Assembly (NCBI GenBank): GCA_044227705.1
Contig: JBGAWE010000015.1
Coordinates: 1 to 34,627, forward strand
Reading direction: 5' to 3'
Length of the DNA: 34,627 bases
DNA from: JANOQP01 sp044227705
GTDB taxonomy: Bacteria > Bacteroidota > Bacteroidia > Chitinophagales > Saprospiraceae
The position numbers were made by a program, and so were the translations under genes. The notes under the pieces were generated by a model, which was given only the letters and a program-made list of their open reading frames with translations, ran no database searches and was not told where the DNA came from. Shown piece after piece: positions 7,999-16,177 of the stretch; position 1 is the first letter of the stretch; each line of letters opens with the position of its first letter.

Positions 7999-8529
7999 AT
8001 GACGAAGCGACTGCTTTTCTCCCTCCTCATCGCCCTCCCGGGCGCGGCTGCGACGGCGCAAGAAACCAACAACCTCCCCGGCTCCGACTCCGCCGCGCAG
8101 GCCGAGTACAACCGCCGCATCACGCTCGAAAAAATCAACGGCGTCTACATCCCGAAGAACCTCGACGACGTCTTCTCATCGCTCGACAAGATGGTCGACG
8201 CAGAGTCGAAGTTCAAAGTGAAAAGCCTCCCCGAGGAAAAGGTCGACAGCGTCCTCACCCCGCGCCTCGGGCTGTGGATGACGCTCAACTGGTCGTTCTA
8301 CGAAGGCTCCCGGTTGAGCAACTACCTGCGCTCGGCGGGCGTGAGCTACCCGGAGGACATGGCCTCGTTCCTCGTCGTCGCGTGGCACCGACACCTCAAC
8401 GGGCGGCCCGTCGAGATAAAAGAGCTGGCCACCTCGTTCCGCTCGAAAAGAAAGGCTGAATGGGATGCCGAGATGAAACAGGGCAAGGTCATTTCCGAGC
8501 AGAAAATCTCCGGCTCGGCAAAGCACTGA
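7999..8529 (+). CDS. Secreted DUF6794-like protein
   Basis: A 176-residue protein with a signal peptide at residues 1-20 (MTKRLLFSLLIALPGAAATA). The mature part has IPKNLDDVFSSLDKM, then LGLWMTLNWSFYEGSRLSNY, then YPEDMASFLVVAWHRHLNG, a pattern I associate with the DUF6794 family: a small alpha-helical domain of unknown function found widely in Bacteroidota. The signal peptide makes it periplasmic or cell-surface. It starts a two-gene unit with the SPOR-like membrane protein, whose ATG is two bases after this stop. Family assignment is from memory and moderately sure; the coding call is firm. Confidence 0.75.
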   Translation: MTKRLLFSLLIALPGAAATAQETNNLPGSDSAAQAEYNRRITLEKINGVYIPKNLDDVFSSLDKMVDAESKFKVKSLPEEKVDSVLTPRLGLWMTLNWSFYEGSRLSNYLRSAGVSYPEDMASFLVVAWHRHLNGRPVEIKELATSFRSKRKAEWDAEMKQGKVISEQKISGSAKH

Positions 8530-8531
8530 CG

Positions 8532-10085
8532 ATGGTCGAGACGACTGAAAATCAACCTTTTACGAACGAAAACCCCGCCGCCGCCCCAATTTCGGAAGAC
8601 GAAATCAAGCGGGCCGTCGTCCCCTTCCTCCGCAATTTTTACAAGAACCGCTATGCCATCAGCTATGGCACCGTTAGCGCCGATTTCGACGTGGAAGATG
8701 CCGCCGGGCACCACGTCGACAGCCGCCTGACCTTCAACAAGGAGGACGGCTCGCCCTTCTCCTGTGCCGTCGAGGCGACTGCCGCCGACAACCTTTCCGA
8801 GATAAAATATGAATTGAACGGACCGTACTTCGGTTGGGCGGTCGGCGCTTCGGCCTGTTTCACGCTCGGGGTTTTCTACCTGTTCATGTGGCGGCTGCGG
8901 CCGGTTTGGGTCTACGAGCTTGGCCTTTTAGGCAACCTCGGCATGGTGCTCTTGATGGGCGCGATGCTGGCGACGGCCTATTTCTACGGCCTGCGGAACC
9001 GGGAGAAGTTCCGGTACATCTACGCCGTCGAGCAGTTCAAGACTTTTCAGGCGGATGAAAAATGGTGCGCCGTAGCGTCCGCCGCCTTTCCCGAACCCGA
9101 TGACAAATGGCTGGCAGAGCTGCGCAAACAGTTGGTTTTCAACGGCAACGGCCTACTCCTCGTCAGCGACACGGGCGAGGTGCGGCCGCTCGTCACCCCG
9201 TCGCGGCTCGGCGCGTTCGGCGAGAAGCACCGGACGTTCGACTACTTTCTAGACAGCGATTTCATCTGGCGCGGCTATCAAATGACGCGGTCGCGCCCTG
9301 CCCGCTGGTTCGGCTCGTTCCTCGGCAAAGGCTGGCGGATGTCTAAAGCCAGCCGCCTGACCGACCCAACGCACCGCTTCATGCGCTCCTATTTCCACCA
9401 AAAACTGCTGGCCGCTGCCGGGCTTTGCATCGTCGGGATTGTCGTTTGGAAAACCCGCGACTACCGGGCCGTCGATTTTGTCGATGAAAAACAGCACCGC
9501 GCCGCTATGCTGAAAGCTGCCGACCTGCCGGAGGACGAGTCCTACATGCCGGGCGACAAGATTTATTTCAAAAAGAGACCGCCCGAGTACCTCCCCGCCG
9601 ACGCGCCCGCCCCCGAACCTGATTTGAGCGGCGAGCCGGACCTGTCGAGGCCCGATTCGGAGGCCGTCTTTTTTGAAAAACTGGCCGGTCGGAAGCCAGC
9701 CGTCGTGGCCAAACGGCCGTTCGAACAGGGGCCTTTGGGGAAAACGCCGACGGCTCCCAAGCCCAGTGCGGCCCCGAAACCGGCCAGCGACGGCTGCGAA
9801 ACCTGGTCGAACAAAAAGGGCTGGGTCGTGCAGGACAACTATTTCGGCACCCTCGATTTTGCGAGGGAGCGGCGGGCGGAGCTTTTGAAAAACGGCTTCG
9901 AGGCCAGCCTCGCTCGGCGAAACTGCCTTTTCGAAAACCAGTCCGGCGGTTGGGTGACGCTGCTCGGCGGTGTTTTTTCAAATGAGAACTCGGCTCGTTC
10001 GGCTGCTGCCTCCTTTCAAAAAAGACTGGCCCGGCTCCGGCTGGAGCGCGGGCCAGTCATCGTGAAAAAGCTGATCGGCCGTTAG
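8532..10085 (+). CDS. Membrane protein with C-terminal SPOR-like domain
   Basis: A 517-residue protein. Residues 1-97 are a soluble N-terminal domain (D63 and EAT at 81-83 are weakly reminiscent of a nuclease-like fold, but I would not assign that). Two membrane segments lie at ~98-121 and ~128-152, a soluble domain follows at ~155-290, and a third membrane segment at ~292-307. Then comes a Pro/Ala-rich linker and, at ~419-517, a domain ending in GGWVTLLGGVFSNENSARSA ... ERGPVIVKKL, which has the layout of a SPOR peptidoglycan-binding domain. That suggests a cell-wall or division-site role with a periplasmic C-terminus. The frame is open from 8460, but ATG 8532, two bases after the preceding stop, is the natural start. 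Its stop shares two bases with the stop of the convergent adaptor gene. Confidence 0.78.
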   Translation: MVETTENQPFTNENPAAAPISEDEIKRAVVPFLRNFYKNRYAISYGTVSADFDVEDAAGHHVDSRLTFNKEDGSPFSCAVEATAADNLSEIKYELNGPYFGWAVGASACFTLGVFYLFMWRLRPVWVYELGLLGNLGMVLLMGAMLATAYFYGLRNREKFRYIYAVEQFKTFQADEKWCAVASAAFPEPDDKWLAELRKQLVFNGNGLLLVSDTGEVRPLVTPSRLGAFGEKHRTFDYFLDSDFIWRGYQMTRSRPARWFGSFLGKGWRMSKASRLTDPTHRFMRSYFHQKLLAAAGLCIVGIVVWKTRDYRAVDFVDEKQHRAAMLKAADLPEDESYMPGDKIYFKKRPPEYLPADAPAPEPDLSGEPDLSRPDSEAVFFEKLAGRKPAVVAKRPFEQGPLGKTPTAPKPSAAPKPASDGCETWSNKKGWVVQDNYFGTLDFARERRAELLKNGFEASLARRNCLFENQSGGWVTLLGGVFSNENSARSAAASFQKRLARLRLERGPVIVKKLIGR

Positions 10086-11323
10086 TGGCCGTGGCCGCTG
10101 CCCTCCTCATCGCTGTTCTTCATCTTGGCCAGCAGGTCGAACGCGCCCTTCACCACGACGGCCGTTTTCGCGTCGAAGCTCGCCGGGAAAAAGACTTCCA
10201 CGAACCCCTCGGCCGCGCCGCCCGGTGCCACTTCCAGCATCTCGAAATGGGTCAGCCCCGCCTCCCCGCCGTGCCCGGGCGCGGCGGCGGTGAAGACGTA
10301 GCTCTTCCCGTCGAACCCCTGAACCGCGCCTTCCGGCACGCAGAGGACGCGCTGCCCGCCCGCCTCGACGGTCGCCCGGAGGTAGCCGCCGGGCGTGGCA
10401 CCAGTCAAATTTCCAACGGAACAATAGACCGGAACCGACCGGTCGGCCCCGATTTCAAAGCCGATTTGGAGGATTTTGCCCGAAAACTCGCGTCCGTCGC
10501 CGCCCACCAGCGAGAGGCGGACGGGCATCCCCGCCCGCAATCGGGGCAGGTCTTTTTCAAAAACCTGCAATCGGGCGAGTAGGTCGCCCGTCCCTTTTAT
10601 CTCAAAAAGGACATCAGTCGGGCCGACCCGTTTTCCGTTGTTGACGTTGACCTCCGTCACCAGCCCGCCTTCCTGCGCGTGGATTTTCACCTCGGCGACG
10701 AAGCTCTCGGCCGTCAACTTGTCGGGGTCGATGCCGAGGAGGTGGAGCTTGGCGGCCAGCCCGCCCGACTTCGCACGCAGGCCCTCGATGCGCGCTTTCA
10801 TCCCGTCGAGCGCGGATTTGGCCTGTTGGAGCGCCTTCCCGGCGTTGACGTTCTCTTTTGCCAGCTCGGATTGGCGGCGGAAGTCGGCATCGAGGAATTC
10901 GAGCTGCGCACGGTTCTCGGCGTTCTCGTGGACGGTCTGCAAATATTCCTGCTGCATCCCGACCAGCTCGGGGTTGCGGACGGTGGCCAGCAGCTGCCCC
11001 TTCGCCACACGGCTGCCCGGCAAGACCGACCCGACCAGCGCGACGAACCCCTCGACCGGCGACGAGACGCTTATGCGGCTGCGCGGCGGCACGTCGAGCT
11101 GGCCCGTCACCCTGACGGTGCTGTTGATTTGGCGCATCTCGGCATGGCCCAGCTCGATGCCCGCGACCTTCATCTGCACGTCGGTCAGCTCGACGGCCAT
11201 GTGGTCGGCGGCGCGGTTTTCGGTTTCGGGTTTTTCGGATTCGTGGCTGTGGCCCGCCTCGTTTTGGCAGGCGGTGAAAAGGAGGGCGGCGAGCCATAGG
11301 CTTTTATCTTTTAGAGATTTCAT
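10082..11323 (-). CDS. Heavy-metal efflux RND periplasmic adaptor (CusB/CzcB type)
   Basis: A 413-residue membrane-fusion protein joining the inner-membrane RND pump to the outer-membrane channel. It has a lipobox LLFTAC (Cys19) and a His-rich N-terminus (GHSHESE). HlyD-type features follow: the first lipoyl half (ISVSSPVEGFVALVGSVLPG, VAKGQLLATVRNPELV), a long helical hairpin at ~125-185, the second half with EGGLVTEVNVNNGKRVGPTD, and a beta-barrel with RAGMPVRLSLVGGDGREF. It ends in a His-containing tail (GSGHGH). The His clusters suggest metal binding, but not which metal. The gene is last in the minus-strand metal cluster, 86 bases after the channel fragment, with an imperfect hairpin between. 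Its stop overlaps that of the convergent SPOR-like gene. Confidence 0.88.
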   Translation of the reverse strand: MKSLKDKSLWLAALLFTACQNEAGHSHESEKPETENRAADHMAVELTDVQMKVAGIELGHAEMRQINSTVRVTGQLDVPPRSRISVSSPVEGFVALVGSVLPGSRVAKGQLLATVRNPELVGMQQEYLQTVHENAENRAQLEFLDADFRRQSELAKENVNAGKALQQAKSALDGMKARIEGLRAKSGGLAAKLHLLGIDPDKLTAESFVAEVKIHAQEGGLVTEVNVNNGKRVGPTDVLFEIKGTGDLLARLQVFEKDLPRLRAGMPVRLSLVGGDGREFSGKILQIGFEIGADRSVPVYCSVGNLTGATPGGYLRATVEAGGQRVLCVPEGAVQGFDGKSYVFTAAAPGHGGEAGLTHFEMLEVAPGGAAEGFVEVFFPASFDAKTAVVVKGAFDLLAKMKNSDEEGSGHGH

Positions 11324-11364
11324 TGTCGTGAACTTGGTTGTGAAAGTTGGGTGGTGGGTGGATG

Positions 11365-11397
11365 GGTGAGGTGGAGACTTTGACTCGCCATCTCACC
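11365..11397 (-). other. Imperfect hairpin between channel and adaptor genes
   Basis: GGTGAGGTGGAGA (11365-11377) and TCGCCATCTCACC (11385-11397) pair at 11 of 13 positions around a 7-base loop. There is no T-run, so it is more likely an RNA processing or stability hairpin inside the operon than a terminator. The flank to the left is a GGTGGGTGG-type tandem repeat. Confidence 0.4.
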
Positions 11398-11409
11398 TTT
11401 CCCTGTTTG

Positions 11410-12225
11410 TCAATTCCCCAAGATGAACTGCAATTGGATGACCGCCGCATTGAAATCGCGCAGCGCGGCCAGCCGCCCGGCCTCGATTTCTCGCGCCAGC
11501 GCGACGTTCTGCCCGTATTCGAGGTAGCCGATTTCGCCTTTTTGCCAAGCCGAAGAGGCCTGTTTCAAAATCAGTTCGGCTTGCGGCAGCCCCGTTTTTT
11601 CATAGAAATCGAGCGATTCGCGCTGTTTGCGGTACTCCTGTGCCGCGGCCCGGAAGTGGCCTTGAAGCTCGGTCTGTGCCGCCTCGAAATTGGCCCCGGC
11701 GACTTGCTCGGCAATCCGCGAAGCATCGACCCGGGCGTGGCCCGCCCTCCCGAAAATCGGGACGGAGACCCCGGCCGTCGCTCCCTGAAACCGTTTCCCG
11801 CCTCCATAAAAAACGGGCGAGCCGTCCACGTCCTGCGCCCCGATAATGCTCTGGTTGAAATAGCCGACGCGTAAATCGGGCAGCCGCTGCGCTTTTGAAA
11901 CTTCGGTTTGCCGGTCGGCGATGTCGATTTGCCGTTTCAAAAAGAGAAGCTCCGGGTTGGCCGCGAGGGCCGCGTCGCCTTCCGGCAGGTTGAAGACGCG
12001 GGCCGTCAGAACCGTGTCGGCAAAGCGCGGCTCGGCTGTCGAGGCGACGAGCGCGGCCAGGTGCGAGCGGGCGATGCCGAGGTCGAGCGCGTTCTGCCGC
12101 AACCGGTTTTGGGTCGAGGCAAGGCGGCTCTCGGCATTGGCTTTTTCCAAAAAGGTCGACTCGCCGGTTCGGTAGCGCAGGTCGCTGGCGCTCGCAAAAG
12201 CAGAAAACAGGCTGTCCTCCCGCAT
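11410..12225 (-). CDS. Outer-membrane efflux channel, C-terminal part (frameshifted)
   Basis: A 271-residue stretch matching the second part of a TolC/CusC-type channel: SDLRYRTGESTFLEKANAES, a long coiled helix, GKRFQGATAGVSVPIFGRA, then IGYLEYGQNVALAREIEAGR near the end. Such channels carry substrate across the outer membrane as trimers. The first ~100 residues of the same domain are read in another frame, at the 3' end of the upstream pump gene. ATG at 12225 overlaps the pump's TGA as TGATG, so coupled re-initiation is possible; the frame is also open upstream to 12306. Alone it lacks a signal peptide and the first helical hairpin strands, and by comparison with fused homologues I recall, about 30 residues are missing at the joint. 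It is probably a broken domain, or a sequence error. Confidence 0.7.
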   Translation of the reverse strand: MREDSLFSAFASASDLRYRTGESTFLEKANAESRLASTQNRLRQNALDLGIARSHLAALVASTAEPRFADTVLTARVFNLPEGDAALAANPELLFLKRQIDIADRQTEVSKAQRLPDLRVGYFNQSIIGAQDVDGSPVFYGGGKRFQGATAGVSVPIFGRAGHARVDASRIAEQVAGANFEAAQTELQGHFRAAAQEYRKQRESLDFYEKTGLPQAELILKQASSAWQKGEIGYLEYGQNVALAREIEAGRLAALRDFNAAVIQLQFILGN

Positions 12226-15200
12226 CAAAAGCCGCCTAGGCGGGAACCGGTGGCGGCGATTTGCGCGTCGGCCAGTTCTCTCTTTTTTGAAAAGACTCCG
12301 GGCCACGGCATCGCCTGACCGATGCTGAAGCTGTTGTCGAACCGCCGCGAGTTGATTTGCCCGAGCGAGGCGTCGAAATCCGTCTTCGGGATGTCGACGG
12401 CGGCGCGTTTCATGGCTTTTTGATAATCAATCTCGTAGCGGTCGGCGGCGAGGCGGCGGTTGTTTTTGGTCGCCTGTTCGATGGCCTGCGCCTCGGTGAG
12501 CGAGGTCTGGGCGGCCGTTTTTTCTACTGAAAAAAGGAAAAGCACGGCGAGCGCGGCGGCGGCTGGCGGGAAGTTCGCCCCTTTCCGCCGGGCCTTGAAT
12601 TTTTCGAAAAGGACAAAAAGCACAGGCAAAACCAGCAGCGTGAGCAAGGTCGAGGTGACGAGGCCGCCGATGACGACCGTCGCCAGCGGCTTCTGCACCT
12701 CCGCGCCGCTGCCCATCGACAGGGCCATCGGGAGGAAGCCGAGCGAGGCGACCGTCGCCGTCAGCAGGACGGGCCGCAGCCGGGCGAGTGTGCCACGCCG
12801 GACGATGTCGTTGAGGTCGACCAGACCCTCCGATTCGAGCCTTTTGAATTCGGAGATCAGCACGATGCCGTTCAAGACCGCTACGCCAAACAGCGCGATG
12901 AAGCCCACGCCGGCCGAAATCGAGAACGGCATCCCGCGCAGCGCGAGCGCGAACACGCCGCCGATGGCCGCCAGCGGGATGGCCGTGAAAATCAGGAGGC
13001 CCAGCCGCACGGAGTTGAACGCGAAAAAGAGCATCAAGAAAATCAGCAGCAGCGAGACCGGCACTGCGACGGACAGCCGCGCCCGCGCCTCGACGAGGTT
13101 CTGGAAGGACCCGCCGTAGGTCGGGTAGTAGCCCGGCGCGAACCTCACCTCCCGCTCGACGCGGCCGCGAAGCTCCTCGACGATGCTCTCCACGTCGCGG
13201 CCGCGCACGTTGAATCCGACGGTGATGCGGCGCTTGGCGTCGTCGCGCTGGATCTGGTTGGGGCTGGTCCGGAATGCGATGTCGGCCACCTGTTCGAGCG
13301 GCACGACCTGCCCGTTGGGCGCGGTGACGGTCAGTTTGTTCACGTCGTCGAGGCTCTGGCGGTCGGTGCCCGCGAGGCGGACGACGAGGTCGAAGCGGCG
13401 CTCGCCCTCGAAGACCATGCCTGCTGCCTCGCCCGCAAAGCCGGTTCGGAGGGCGCGGTTCACATCCTCGATGTTGAGGCCAAATTGGGCGATGCGGTCG
13501 CGGTCGAAGCCGACCACGATCTGCGGGAGGCCGGTGACCTGCTCGACGTACAAATCCGTCGCGCCCGGCACCGAGCTGGCGATTTTGCCCACTTTTCGGG
13601 CATAATCGGCCAGTTCGTCGAGGTTCTCGCCGTAGATTTTCACGACGACGTCCTGCCGGGCACCGGTCATCAGCTCGTTGAACCGCATCTGGATGGGCTG
13701 CTGAAATCCGAACGAGACGCCCGGCACGGCCTCCAGCTCGGCGGCCATTTTTTCGGCAAGCTCGTCGCGGCAACTGGCGGCTTTCCACTCGCTGCGGTCT
13801 TTCAAAATGACCATCATGTCGGCCGCCTCGAGGGGCATCGGGTCGGTCGGGATTTCGGAGGAGCCGATTTTTCCGACGACCTCGATGACCTCGTCGGGGA
13901 ATTTTTCCCTCAAAACCTTCGCTCCGCGCATCGCCGCCTCGACGGTCGTCGAGAGGGAGCTGCCGGTCAAAACCCGGGTTTCGACCGCGAAGTCGCCCTC
14001 GTCGAGCGAGGGGAGGAACTCGCCGCCCATCCTCGAAAAGACGAAAAGGCTGGCGGCCAGCACCGCGCCGGCCGCGCCGACGACCAGCTTCTTTCTTTTC
14101 AAGACCCAGTCGAGCGTCGGCTGGTAGAGCTTTTGGAAGAAGGCCATCATGCGGTCGGAGAGGCTCTGTTTGTGCGCCGTTTTCTTGCTCAAAAAGAGGG
14201 CGGACATCATCGGCACATAGGTCAGCGAGAGGATGAACGCGCCGAGGATGGCGAACGAGACCGTCTGCGCCATCGGGCGGAACATCTTCCCCTCGACCCC
14301 GACCAGCGCGAGTATGGGCAGGTAAACGATGAGGATGATGAGCTGCCCGAAGGCCGCGCTGTTCATCATCTGCGAGGCCGATTTTTTGACCTCGCCGTCC
14401 ATTTCGCCCTGCGAAAGCCGTGTTTTTGGCCCGAAGCCGCCCGATTCGAGCCGCTGCAGGACGGCCTCGACGATGATGACCGCCCCGTCGACGATGAGGC
14501 CGAAGTCGATGGCGCCGAGCGACATGAGGTTGCCCGAGACGCCGAACTGCCGCATCAGGCCGACGGCGAAGAGCATCGCCAGCGGGATGACCGAGGCCAC
14601 GACGAGGCCCGCGCGTAAGTTGCCGAGGAACAAAACGAGCACGAAGACCACGATGAGCGCGCCCTCGGCGAGGTTGGTTGCGACGGTCGAGATGGCGCGG
14701 TCGACGAGCTTCGAGCGGTCGAGGAACGGCTCGATGGCGACGCCCTCGGGGAGGGTTTTCTCAATTTGCGCGATGCGCTCTTTCACGTTCTTGATGACGG
14801 CCGACGAGTTCGCCCCTTTCAGCATCATCAGGACGGCCCCGACGACCTCGCCCTCGTCGTTGCGGGTCATGGCGCCGTAGCGGGTGGCGTGGCCGAAGCC
14901 GACGGTCGCCACGTCGCGCACGAGGACGGGCAAGCCGCCGGGGCTCGACCTGACGACAATCTTGCCGATGTCGTCCAGCCCGCCGATGAGGCCCTCACTG
15001 CGGATGAACCAGGCGTTGGGCTTCTTGTCGATGTAGGCTCCTCCTGTGTTCTGGTTGTTTTTTTCCAAAGCAGTGAAGATGTCGGCGATGCTTACACCGA
15101 GGCTGCGCAGCCGGTCGGGGCTGACGGCGATTTCGTATTGTTTCAAAAAGCCGCCGAAGCTGGCCACGTCGGCCACGCCCTCCGTTCCGAGGAGCTGGCG

Positions 15201-15707
15201 GCGGACAATCCAGTCTTGGATGGTGCGCAGCTCCATTGGGCTGAAATTCTTTTCAAAGCCCGGCTTTGTGTGGATGACGTACTGGTAAATCTCCCCGAGG
15301 CCCGTCGTGACGGGGGCCATGGCGGGCGCGCCGCTGCCGGGCGGGATTTGCTCCTTCGCCTCGGTGAGCCGCTCGCCGACCTGTTGCCGCGCCCAGTAGA
15401 CGTCGGTCTCGTCGCGGAAAACGACCGTGACGACCGACAGGCCGAAGCGCGAAAAGGAGCGCACCTCTAGGATGTCGGGGATGGTCGCCATCACTTGCTC
15501 GACGGGGAAGGTGACGAGCCGCTCGATGTCCTCGGCGGCGAGCGTGGGCGAGACCGTGATGATCTGGACTTGGTTGTTGGTGATGTCGGGCACTGCATCG
15601 ATTGGCAGCTGCCGCAACGACCACGTGCCCCAAGCCACCATCGCGAGGGTGAGTGCGCCGATGAGGGCCTTGTTCCGGATGGACAAGGCGATGATTTTGT
15701 CGAACAT
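12225..15707 (-). CDS. CusA/CzcA-type heavy-metal RND pump fused to start of TolC-like channel
   Basis: A 1160-residue protein. Residues 1-~1040 are a complete heavy-metal RND pump: IALSIRNKALIGALTLAMVA, PDITNNQVQIIT, the TM4 motif FGLIVDGAVIIVEAVLQRLE, a GGEFLPSLDEGDFAVETR porter segment, IQMRFNELMTGARQDVVVKI, and a second set of membrane helices to ~1040. It exports metal cations using proton flow. RFNELMTG is closer to CzcA/CnrA than to E. coli CusA, so the metal stays open. Residues ~1050-1160 are a signal-like segment (AAAALAVLFLFSVEKTAAQT) and the N-terminal ~95 residues of a TolC-type channel (LTEAQAIEQATKNN, then DIPKTDFDASLGQINS), a fusion known in Bacteroidota. The fusion stops early at TGA 12227-12225 beside the palindrome CCGCCTAGGCGG (12232-12243); the remainder of the channel continues in another frame. 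Confidence 0.87.
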   Translation of the reverse strand: MFDKIIALSIRNKALIGALTLAMVAWGTWSLRQLPIDAVPDITNNQVQIITVSPTLAAEDIERLVTFPVEQVMATIPDILEVRSFSRFGLSVVTVVFRDETDVYWARQQVGERLTEAKEQIPPGSGAPAMAPVTTGLGEIYQYVIHTKPGFEKNFSPMELRTIQDWIVRRQLLGTEGVADVASFGGFLKQYEIAVSPDRLRSLGVSIADIFTALEKNNQNTGGAYIDKKPNAWFIRSEGLIGGLDDIGKIVVRSSPGGLPVLVRDVATVGFGHATRYGAMTRNDEGEVVGAVLMMLKGANSSAVIKNVKERIAQIEKTLPEGVAIEPFLDRSKLVDRAISTVATNLAEGALIVVFVLVLFLGNLRAGLVVASVIPLAMLFAVGLMRQFGVSGNLMSLGAIDFGLIVDGAVIIVEAVLQRLESGGFGPKTRLSQGEMDGEVKKSASQMMNSAAFGQLIILIVYLPILALVGVEGKMFRPMAQTVSFAILGAFILSLTYVPMMSALFLSKKTAHKQSLSDRMMAFFQKLYQPTLDWVLKRKKLVVGAAGAVLAASLFVFSRMGGEFLPSLDEGDFAVETRVLTGSSLSTTVEAAMRGAKVLREKFPDEVIEVVGKIGSSEIPTDPMPLEAADMMVILKDRSEWKAASCRDELAEKMAAELEAVPGVSFGFQQPIQMRFNELMTGARQDVVVKIYGENLDELADYARKVGKIASSVPGATDLYVEQVTGLPQIVVGFDRDRIAQFGLNIEDVNRALRTGFAGEAAGMVFEGERRFDLVVRLAGTDRQSLDDVNKLTVTAPNGQVVPLEQVADIAFRTSPNQIQRDDAKRRITVGFNVRGRDVESIVEELRGRVEREVRFAPGYYPTYGGSFQNLVEARARLSVAVPVSLLLIFLMLFFAFNSVRLGLLIFTAIPLAAIGGVFALALRGMPFSISAGVGFIALFGVAVLNGIVLISEFKRLESEGLVDLNDIVRRGTLARLRPVLLTATVASLGFLPMALSMGSGAEVQKPLATVVIGGLVTSTLLTLLVLPVLFVLFEKFKARRKGANFPPAAAALAVLFLFSVEKTAAQTSLTEAQAIEQATKNNRRLAADRYEIDYQKAMKRAAVDIPKTDFDASLGQINSRRFDNSFSIGQAMPWPGVFSKKRELADAQIAATGSRLGGF

Positions 15708-15720
15708 GAAATTGTGGGAG

Positions 15721-15805
15721 TTGAGGAATGGAAGAATCGAGGAATCGACAGATGGGGAACCCGGAACGGTCAGTTCCTCGATTCCTCAAGTCCTCGATTC
15801 CTCAA
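15721..15805. repeat. 28-bp imperfect inverted repeat between DUF6660 gene and pump gene
   Basis: The left arm 15721-15748 and right arm 15778-15805 are reverse complements at 24 of 28 positions, with a 29-base loop. Each arm is itself about two tandem copies of a TTGAGGAATCGAGG-like unit. It lies inside the minus-strand operon and the right arm overlaps the TGA of the DUF6660 gene, so transcripts would carry a long hairpin just before the pump gene. No T-run follows on either strand, so it is not a classic terminator. Confidence 0.75.
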
Positions 15806-16149
15806 AAAATCCTCAACTGAGGCGGGTGGTCGATGGCCTCCGACAATTGCTGCGGAAACGCGTCGCAGCTGACCGGCGACAAGTGTTTTTGAAAAAAGAC
15901 AGGGGAAGGAGGGGCGAGAGGCGCGACCGCCCTGAAATCAAAAGCCGTCGAGCAGCACTGGCAGCCGCACAGCGGCGAGCAGGCATCGGCGCAATGCTCG
16001 TGGCTCGGGCAGCCGTGCTCGTCGGCGGAAAAAAGGGCCGCAGATGCCGGGCCGCTGGGTTGTTCATGCTCATGCTCGCCGTCGCTGCACGGCAGGAACG
16101 CGAGCATGAGCATGTAAAAAGCGAGGAACTTGCAGGTGAGAGCCGTCAT
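15802..16149 (-). CDS. DUF6660-family Cys/His-rich small protein
   Basis: A 115-residue protein with an N-terminal hydrophobic segment (CKFLAFYMLMLAFLPCSD) that may be a signal peptide or lipid-anchored start. The mature part has GEHEHEQ, ADEHGCPSHEHCADACSPLC and GCQCCS, i.e. a dense set of His and Cys able to bind soft metals. This matches DUF6660, a family I recall next to heavy-metal efflux operons of Bacteroidota. A periplasmic metal buffer or sensor is a reasonable inference; no function is proven. It lies 28 bases after the TonB receptor gene and upstream of the pump gene, clearly in the same operon. An internal Met at residue 13 is a possible alternative start. Confidence 0.78.
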   Translation of the reverse strand: MTALTCKFLAFYMLMLAFLPCSDGEHEHEQPSGPASAALFSADEHGCPSHEHCADACSPLCGCQCCSTAFDFRAVAPLAPPSPVFFQKHLSPVSCDAFPQQLSEAIDHPPQLRIF

Positions 16150-16177
16150 TCGAGGGCGAAAATAGGACGGCTGAGAG

